A DNA stretch of 64,000 bases, from contig JADDOH010009980.1 of NCBI GenBank assembly GCA_016648135.1, positions 1-64,000 on the forward strand, read 5' to 3'. Made by a program: the position numbers and the translations under genes. Origin of the DNA: Agrypnia vestita. Its lineage: Eukaryota > Arthropoda > Insecta > Trichoptera > Phryganeidae. The notes under the pieces are model-generated. The model saw only the letters and a list, made by a program, of their open reading frames with translations, had not been told where the DNA came from and did not search any database. Positions within the stretch are counted from its first letter, which is position 1, and each line of letters opens with the position of its first letter. Below are positions 56,961-64,000 of the stretch, one piece after another.

Positions 56961-57599
56961 TACATTAGTGTCGAGTGTCTGTCTTGCTGAAATCCGATAA
57001 GTGATCAAAGTTAGAAGTGTAATGTAATTAAGAATTCAGTTTTTTTTAGGCATTAATCATTTCCAACGACGCTTCAATATCTATTATATTTTTATTTTAT
57101 TTCAAAATTCTAAGTATTTTTAAAATTACCACTAGTTTTCTTTTCAAAATAAACATCCACTCAATTTTTACAAATATATCGACGGTCCCTACGTATATTA
57201 TCGAATCTGCAAAAAATCTTTTTCCGTTTTACTCTCTTAAAACATTCAATTTACTATATTAAAACGTTCAGTTTAAAAATAGCATTTTCGTGTCAAACAA
57301 AGCATGTAGTAAAGGAAAATTAAAACATTTTTTAACATTATTCGAAAATATAGAGTAAATCGGAGGATTTACATAAAATAGTAAAACAAAAAACGATGTT
57401 TTGCATATTTGTATACGTTGGGACCATCGATGTATCTATAGGAATTATTAATGTTATTAATAATGAGATTGTGAGAGCTTTTCCTAAATTATTGATTGTT
57501 TAAAATGTAGATCTAATGTTTATAGTATCAGGTTGTGGTTGTTTAGTTATTATTTTGCTCTATCCATGATCTAATTAAATATATGTACGAGTAAAAGTT
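56961..57599. other. AT-rich spacer
   Basis: Nothing recognised. Confidence 0.5.
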
Positions 57600-57700
57600 G
57601 GGAAGGCTTCGTGTCTTTTCTCTACACTTCAATCATATTAAATACTTTCCCTTATATAAATTAGCTTCGTCTCTATGAGACATCTACGATATTGATTAAA
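57600..57700. repeat. Interspersed repeat R3, end fragment
   Basis: TAGCTTCGTCTCTATGAGAC then ATCTACGATATTGATTAAAG. Confidence 0.65.
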
Positions 57701-58369
57701 GAAAGCTTAAAAGGAGATAAAAATTGAAATAATTTTCAGGCGTTTTCTAGAGTAATGTTAATAATTCGAAAGATTGTCATATAGACATATAATGAATATT
57801 GCTTTAAAAACAAATAAAAATATAGATATCTCATTATCCATAGTGACATGAATTGGATTATGGGAAAACAATGTTTTCGACAACAGGTGGCGGTAGTGAA
57901 AATGCAACTTATTTACATGATCAAAAGAGTTTATTAGAATTTTTTTTTATTAGACTTAGAAACATTGTATCAACAAAGAAAATTAAAACAGTTAATTCAA
58001 TCAATACTACAATATGGTACCATTGGGTGTGGAGGATCACAAAAAACATCATTAAACACACTCTCAAAATTGCACATAAAAAGCACAATTAAAGTTATTT
58101 AAAAAAACAGAACCTATACTACATATCGATTATTCCAAGAATTTTGTGTGGAAATTTAAAAGAAAATATCATTACCACAAATCTTTAAAGAAAAATATGT
58201 AGTGATTTCTCTAACTTCCAGGTTTACAAGATCATTTCTAAATCTAAAAACACCTAAATATAAAACAATTGCAGCCCAGAACCATCATTCCTTTGTAGGA
58301 ATTAAAACATTCAATTCTTTATCCAAAAACTAAAAAAAATTTCAAGTCCATACATTATTATTTTTTTTT
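57701..58369. other. AT-rich spacer with LINE-like scraps
   Basis: Around 58200-58340 the plus strand resembles a decayed LINE C-terminus (SRFTRSFLNLKTPK, FVGIKTFNSLSKN-like) but frames are too broken to be sure. Confidence 0.35.
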
Positions 58370-58552
58370 TAAAAATAAATAGAGATGCGAACACGGAATT
58401 CGTGTCACATCAATATTCTTACGATTTTCAAATTAAGCTAAACGCTTGTGCTATGAAGATAGGAGTAATTTGCTTGTCTGGAGTGAGATTCGAACCTGCG
58501 ACCTTTGGATCACGAGGCGAGAGTCCTAACCACAAGACCAACAATCTATTCT
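58370..58552 (-). mobile_element. tRNA-derived SINE, copy 3 (best head)
   Basis: Minus strand: GTTGGTCTTGTGGTTAGGAC (box A region) and GGTTCGAATCTCACTCC (box B region), then the body to AACACGG...CTATTT. Resembles a tRNA-Glu/Asp-type head, but no intact acceptor stem is formed. Confidence 0.7.
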
Positions 58553-58849
58553 TAAAATGAACTAAAAAAAATCATGAATTTATTTATTTTGTTTCTCAAT
58601 ATTCTTAATTACACCTTATTATTACAATTTTATTATCCATGAAATGAATTTATCTATCACTCCTCCCATAAGCACGAGCGTCAGCTCTTTTATGGCGAGT
58701 AAAATGTTTTTATTGTATGAATGTATTATTGTATTATGTACTATGATATGCCTATAATAAATAAAAAATATTTTAAAAAACATACGAAACAAGGTGTATA
58801 AGTTAAACATATATACAACTTCTAAAAATTTTATATACTCGTACCTATG

Positions 58850-59040
58850 TGGTAGTCTATCATTGGTGAAATTGTTGAACGTTACATTGCGTAACGTGAT
58901 CATTTAAGCCAGCCATACGGTAGGTCGTAAGACCTATATATCTCCAAAAATACTTACTTTTCGACCTAACTTATTTTATAAATAAAACAATAATTTTATC
59001 TCTATGAGACATCTATAATGTATCTCGATTAAAGAAAACT
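58850..59040. repeat. Interspersed repeat R3, partial copy
   Basis: GAACGTTACATTGCGTAACG, TTTAAGCCAGCCATACGG and TCTATGAGACATCTATAATG blocks in R3 order. Confidence 0.7.
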
Positions 59041-59099
59041 ATTGAAAATAAATTAATACAATAAACAAAAATGTACAATAGCCTACCCCTTCCCTGAAA

Positions 59100-59330
59100 A
59101 GTTCCCGTAGCGATTGTGAGGCTGTCCCTCAATATCAGAAACACGTCTCCAGCTGAGTGCAGAAGGGCGACCCCTCTCTGGGTTAAATTTTACGGCATGT
59201 CCGCTGGACCACCGTGTCCAAAGGGGTCATATCCGTCACAACCGGGAGTGCTTCCGCCGAGAACATCCGGTATGCTTTGGTCCAACCACTTGGGGTTGTT
59301 TTCGTGAAATTCCTCGAATAGGCGCCATTA
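59100..59330. other. GC-elevated island, possible exon
   Basis: A plus frame reads SAGPPCPKGSYPSQPGVLPP then RTSGMLWSNHLGLFS. Other frames are open too. No splice sites are clear. Either a small exon or a conserved non-coding element. Confidence 0.25.
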
Positions 59331-60244
59331 CCAAGCTGCGATAGCTGCATCGATATCGCTTAATGATTTTTAAATATATGTAAGTGTGCTTTATATCAAA
59401 AATATTAATTAGAGCTATTTACCCAAAATCAATTAAAGATATTAATAACGTTGTATGAAATAAGGCTTTGCCGTATAAGTTAGAGGGGCGGTAGAAGCAA
59501 AAACGCTATTCATTTCGTCGGTTTAATACAATGAAGGGTCGATGTGCCTCCACCGATAGTATTTAGCTTTGGTTTTGATTGTAACGGAAATCGAGTTGTA
59601 ATTAAATCATGATATGAAAAATTTTGCGTTCTTACAGTTCAGCGAATACAATATCTTTGATTTGATCGGTGTTTATTTGCGAGCAAATAATTACCCCCAA
59701 ATAACAATCAAAGTTCAACAGAGCAAGTCATAAAGTTGTGTATTCCATCATTATGATTTTCCGAATTTAAAAACATATATTATACTATTGCCTTTGTATT
59801 TATAATTTTAAATATAGAATATTACTACTTTGGAATCTTTTTCCATGAAATCTGTGTATATAATATATAAACAAAATGTCTTTCTGACATTGTCTGTGCA
59901 ATCCTACACCCTTTGACTGATCTTAACCTAACCTATCCTACCCATTATTGAATGAGCATTATGTTTAAATCAAATTTTGTTCAATTTTACTCTAGCATCC
60001 TCAGAAAAATATAGCCTAACCAAATTTTTGCGTGTATCATTATTATTTGGGCGTGCGCAAAACATAAGCCCACTCCTTCCCCAATGCTCCTGTCTTAAAT
60101 AGTAATTAAATCTAAATGCGGGTAACGCCGGGTACGGACCGTTAGTATTAAATTATGCAATTCGATTGATTGCTAACTATTGCTAGTTATATTGAAATAT
60201 AAAAAGTGTATATTTGAATTTTTTTAGAGAAAAGAAAAACAATG
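59331..60244. other. AT-rich spacer
   Basis: Nothing recognised. Confidence 0.45.
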
Positions 60245-60560
60245 GAAGTCTTTTTGGTGTCTATAGAGCTTAAATGATCACTTTACACAATGTAACGTTC
60301 CGTATTCCACTCATTATTGACTACCCCATCGATCAACATTTTGGAAGTCGTATATATGTTAAGTTTGTAAATACAACTCGTTCCACATGCGAGTTTTATT
60401 CATCAACGCAATCTGTAATTTGTTTTTTTCTTATGTTAAATTTTTCATCTCCATTTATCAGTATAGATGTCGCCGTTGGTAATGAGATTATCTATTTTCG
60501 ACTAGATTTTTTAATATGTTTTATACATCTTGTAAATACGATAAATTGTAGATTTATCAT
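60245..60560. repeat. Interspersed repeat R3, internal part
   Basis: AAATGATCACTTTACACAAT, TTTTGGAAGTCGTATATATG and AGATGTCGCCGTTGGTAATG follow R3 order (compare 52805-53000). Confidence 0.7.
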
Positions 60561-60889
60561 TGTACGCGACAGGAGATCACCGCGTACGTGTGGCAAAAAT
60601 TGGAACTATTAGAAAAAAATGGACTGTATTGAATCGAGAAATGAAAGGACTTTTCGATTCACCTTTTTGTCTTTTGGCGTCGTTTCAGATGTCACTTCAC
60701 CAAACAACTGTTTCACGAGGTTATAAAATGTTTATAAAATGCACAATCAAAACGAGACGAAAATTGGCACTTTTAGTAACGAGACTTGTCGAAACGAAAG
60801 GTAATTTGGAACTCGTTGAGGGTAGGATTTAAAAAAAAAACAATATTTTGTAGAATCGATTTCTGTGCCAACGTGACGTCACAAAATAG

Positions 60890-61120
60890 CAAGCCAAATA
60901 GTACTCGAAAGTAATAGTAATAATGCGCTTGGAAGGCGGGTTGCAGTACAACAGTTTCCGCGGCTCGGTCGTGTGCGCTGGGGCGTGCAATATGAACGAG
61001 CAGCAGACATTTGGCCAATATTAGCGGTGTAACGCGATTACGAAGCAATAATTGCATCGGGCGGGTGCGTCGCCGCCGCGCCGCTACCCGCCCGGAAACA
61101 CCGCCATTCGAGTTTTCCTT
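60890..61120. other. CpG-rich island
   Basis: A less GC-rich centre (GTGTAACGCGATTACGAAGC, then AATAATTGCATCGGG) is flanked by GCCGCCGCGCCGC. The minus 117-codon ORF is alanine/arginine-rich and looks compositional. Looks like a conserved non-coding element. Confidence 0.35.
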
Positions 61121-61327
61121 CAGCACTAAAAATATCCCGTCAACAATGACGGGAAAATGTATAAAGATTAATTTATAATTTACATTTTTTTTAAAAACAA
61201 ATATCCGCTAACCGAAATTTATGTAATTAAAATAAATTATAGAAGTCTTTAGGAAGTGTTAAATCCAATCCAAAATCGTAAAAATATTAATTAAAAAAAT
61301 ACATCTTCCACGTAGATTTCATGCACA

Positions 61328-61651
61328 CAGGGTGTCTCATAGCTAGTAGTAAGAACTTTAGAGGTGGATTTCTGCCGTAATAATGAGTCGCTTCAATACG
61401 ACTCAAATAAAATGATAAAGCCTTCAAAAAAATCAATTTCAATGATGAATGAATTTTTAAAAAACAATATTACTTTAATGATAATTCTTTTGCAAAAAAT
61501 AATAGTAATCAATAATATTTAAAAAAAAATGTAAACTTTGATATCGCATATCTCTTTTGATATTAGGTCACGATTGCTTAAAAATGTTCTATTCATTATC
61601 AAGGCAAGAATTCACCTGAAAAGGTTTTTCTATTAGTTATGAGACACCCTG
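61328..61651. mobile_element. MITE family M3, full copy
   Basis: Ends CAGGGTGTCTCATAGCTAGT and TAGTTATGAGACACCCTG, 324 bp apart. Internal GATATCGCATATCTCTTTTG is shared with 62586-63069. Confidence 0.8.
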
Positions 61652-61959
61652 TTTATATCATTTATTTTAATTCAATACGTACTTAAATTTATCTATTACT
61701 GAATATTCCATCATTATTTCATATATTTTTTACAGTCCATATATTTTATTTACTTCAATTATACATTTCATTTATACTTCTAACATACGTGTTATAGACT
61801 GAATTACATATGTACATTAATTTGCTTACATAACACTGCAAACGAACTCCCTCTCTACACTCGAGCAGTTTTGCTTTCTTAGAAAGGTGGCATGTAAAAG
61901 ATCTATTATTACATATTTTGTTTCACCTATTTCAAATATCAGTCCGTAATCAACTAATA

Positions 61960-62200
61960 TCTAAAAAAAATATACGGTGGCTCGGGACTTACAACCTGTA
62001 TGGGCTGGCTTAAGTGTGCATTCTACACAATGTAACGTTCACCAATTCCATCCATAATGTAAGAACATCCACATATTATCAAATTTTTTGAAAGTTGTAC
62101 GTATGTTCCAAATTGAAGCCTTCCATATATTTGAAGGGACCACGCTAGAGACATCTGTAGTCCATCTCATGAAAGTATACATAGATTTCGCAGCTGGTAT
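61960..62200. repeat. Interspersed repeat R3, partial copy
   Basis: CTGGCTTAAGTGTGCATTC, AATGTAACGTTCACCAATTC and TTTCGCAGCTGGTATTGATA blocks. Very close to 18500-18680. Confidence 0.7.
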
Positions 62201-62329
62201 TGATACCTCTATTTTTTAATGTGGAGTATTAAGCAATATTCTTGTTAATTTATATATGAATTTCTTCCGAATTATTTAACATATACATTAGAATACACCT
62301 GAAAATCATTTTTAAACTGTTTTTATAGA

Positions 62330-62470
62330 CCATTGTGTAGAGTGATCACTTAAGCAAGCTCAAACCTGCTCAAGCTGTAAGCCCTGGGCCATCGTGTATA
62401 AGACTTTCATAAATGTTTTTCAAATAAATAGCTTCGCCTCGTGAGACTTCCATAATTTATCTTAATTAAA
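62330..62470. repeat. Interspersed repeat R3, end fragment
   Basis: GAGTGATCACTTAAGCAAGC, AAGCCCTGGGCCATCGTG and TAGCTTCGCCTCGTGAGACT. Confidence 0.7.
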
Positions 62471-62585
62471 TAATTATCAGTGGACATAAAAATAAAAATA
62501 ATGAGCAAAATATTTGTCTTTAGTAAAAGCTTGATATAACGGACTTTCTGTAGGCGGTGTCCATTTAAGCCGAATAGTAGTTATA

Positions 62586-63069
62586 CAAGGTGTCTCGTAG
62601 CTAGTAGCAAAAACTTGTAGTAGTCTTCTTCACTCAATTTTGAATAGAAAATATTCTTTAGATGAGCGACATCAAAGTTTGAATTTTTTCTCAATCTTTC
62701 GTCTGTAAAATGTTGGAGTACCGTGAAATAAGCTTATATTGAATATTAAAAATTCATTCGCTTTGAAACAAGTCAAATAAAACGATTAAAACTGCAGAAA
62801 TTTGACAAATATTTTTTTTGTAAAGTGTTTGTATTAAGGCGAATGAATTTTAGATATTGCATATAAGTTAATGTAGTGATAGAACAACGTTTAATAAAAA
62901 TTTAATAATAAAAATAAGTCAGAAATATCGAAAAGAGCTAACTTTGATATCGCTTATCTCTCTCTATATGTATCAATATTTCACCCAAAGTGTAAAGAAT
63001 ATATTCTATTCAAAATTGAATGAGCATGACTCTCCCAAAAGTTTTTGCTACTAGCTACAAAATACCCTG
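62586..63069. mobile_element. MITE family M3, longer copy
   Basis: Ends CAAGGTGTCTCGTAGCTAGT and ACTAGCTACAAAATACCCTG. Sub-terminal AAAAACTT and AAGTTTTT words are inverted. No ORF. Confidence 0.75.
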
Positions 63070-63199
63070 TTAATAATATAGATTAAAAAGTACACAGCTA
63101 AGATAGATCACGTATTTTATGTGGATACCAGGCATGCGCAGACAGTGCATTGAAAGAAGCTATACTTAACTATGTAGTATGGAAGAAAGACCAAATTTA

Positions 63200-63320
63200 A
63201 TGTTTATGTGACAGAAGTTTTATTAAAATAAAACACCAATTACTTTGTTTTCACCACTTTATTAGATGTACAATCTACATGTTTCGAGAACAATGTTTCC
63301 TGCTGCAGGATTGTTTGTCT
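63200..63320. mobile_element. Foldback-family arm F15 (GAGAAC stem type)
   Basis: Same arm as F8 (TTATTAAAATAAAACACC, CACCACTTTATTAGAT). Only the left arm is present, plus an unrelated-looking continuation after 63320. Confidence 0.65.
63270..63314 (-). ncRNA. Hammerhead-like motif with decayed core (F15)
   Basis: Minus strand: stem I ACAATC (63314-63309) pairs with GATTGT (63275-63270), six perfect pairs. The core reads CTGCAGC in place of CTGATGA, then stem II with about four of six pairs, GAAAC (63285-63281), AT, GTA. Likely inactive but shows the stem I pairing clearly. Confidence 0.5.
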
Positions 63321-63329
63321 ACACAAACT

Positions 63330-63487
63330 AAACTAAATTTTTTTAAATAAAAAAAATTATATCATTTTTATCATTGCCACGGGTTTGCCTGCAAAGTTTT
63401 AGCTCGACTGGAACACGGGAAAAGAGTTCCGATCCAAAGTTTTTTCGGCAAACAAGCAGACGCTACGAGTTAAAAGAAAGGGAGTAA
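63330..63487. repeat. MITE family M2, inverted partial copy
   Basis: CTGCAAAGTTTTAGCTCGAC, CAAACAAGCAGACGCTACGA and AAAGAAAGGGAGTAAAAG. Confidence 0.75.
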
Positions 63488-63519
63488 AAGAGATTTTATT
63501 ATTTGTTTATATCTACTTG

Positions 63520-63560
63520 CAGTCATTAATTACACCTACATGTTTCGGAAAAACCTTTCC
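63520..63560 (-). repeat. Foldback-family scrap (GGAAA stem type)
   Basis: Minus strand: GGAAA, GGT, TTTTTCC, GAAAC, AT, GTA, GGTGTAAT. Same segment as 20847-20870, which ends before stem II is complete. Confidence 0.4.
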
Positions 63561-64000
63561 ATCGTGTGATCTGACGATGGAAAGTTTGATAAAAATTTAG
63601 GACTTTTTATTTTACACACAAATAATTTTGGTCTGAAATTTAATAATTTAGAATCAATAGAAATTAGTGAACCATGTAAAAGTAAACAAAACAAAATATA
63701 ATAATCAATTAAATTTAACTACTAGTCCAATTCTAAAAAATTTTCCAATAATTTTGTGCAATCAAGAACTTCAGCAAAAATATTTAAAAATAATTTTTGA
63801 AATAATTTAGAAAAACAAAAGACACAATTCATTTTGATATTTTGACATTTATAAAACAGCCTGATTTATGAATATAATACATATAAATAAATAATATATA
63901 TTTTTTTAATGTCAATCAACAAAGTTGCTTAACCAATTGAAAAAAATCGATCTAGCCTTACAGTAGTCGCATAAGTATGTAACATTTGACATCTCACAAT
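63561..64000. other. AT-rich end of window
   Basis: Only the 37-bp unit at 63955, also at 46797, is recognisable. Confidence 0.5.

Noticed and set aside
58440..58552. Functional tRNA gene
   Set aside because: Box A and box B are present, but acceptor and anticodon stems do not pair, and the sequence continues into a repeated SINE body.
60773..61126. 117-codon minus ORF
   Set aside because: Crosses an island edge into AT-rich DNA; low-complexity start and no recognised domain.
1..64000. CRISPR arrays, bacterial operons or viral genome segments
   Set aside because: No spaced direct-repeat arrays, no ribosome-binding-site-led gene runs and no viral gene sets; all coding remnants are eukaryotic transposable elements.

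Overview
The window looks like an insect intergenic region, most probably lepidopteran. The sequence is strongly AT-rich. It carries two cecropia-type mariner copies, decayed LINE 3' ends of several clades, tRNA-derived SINEs, a solo gypsy-type LTR, PIF/Harbinger relatives and many MITEs. No complete host protein-coding gene is visible. The species call is inference from the repeat types only.

Layout. 1-8 kb: LINE tails, foldback elements F1-F5, MITEs, and a possible terminal coding exon at 7958-8148. 9-18 kb: GC-rich islands, a solo LTR with a 4-bp target duplication (12604-13200), a long palindrome (15464-15573), and a GCATGC-rich DNA element split by a LINE (16644-17908). 19-28 kb: a 650-bp foldback (F6), more LINE and SINE remnants, an intact copy of the GCATGC element in inverse orientation, a palindromic copy of an AT-terminal element, and foldback F10. 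29-37 kb: a LINE RT fragment, a Harbinger-type MITE, and two mariners 752 bp apart with different lesions. 38-50 kb: LINE and mariner remnants, foldbacks F12 and F13, and a Harbinger element keeping both ends and part of its transposase. 50-64 kb: MITE families, an LTR-like block, SINEs, a recognisable LINE RT domain, and foldback F15.

The main discovery candidate is a superfamily of short foldback elements. At least ten loci contain hammerhead-ribozyme-like cores, usually one per arm and therefore one per DNA strand. The shared pattern is CTGAYGA, one extra nucleotide, a stem II that differs completely between families yet is self-complementary in each, GAAAC, two nucleotides, then GTH. Stem I is also paired in several families. 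All share a downstream box (AAGTGG...ACAAAGT) and a roughly 25-nt tail ending in CCACAAAGTTAAC, and this tail is present on only one side of each foldback. The layout resembles pseudo-LTRs of Penelope-like elements, which are known to carry hammerhead ribozymes. One arm of F6 also has a reading frame resembling the end of a Penelope endonuclease.

About a dozen CpG/GC-rich islands of 150-450 bp punctuate the AT-rich repeat-laden DNA with no convincing ORFs. They could be conserved regulatory elements of a nearby developmental gene, but this cannot be shown from one sequence.
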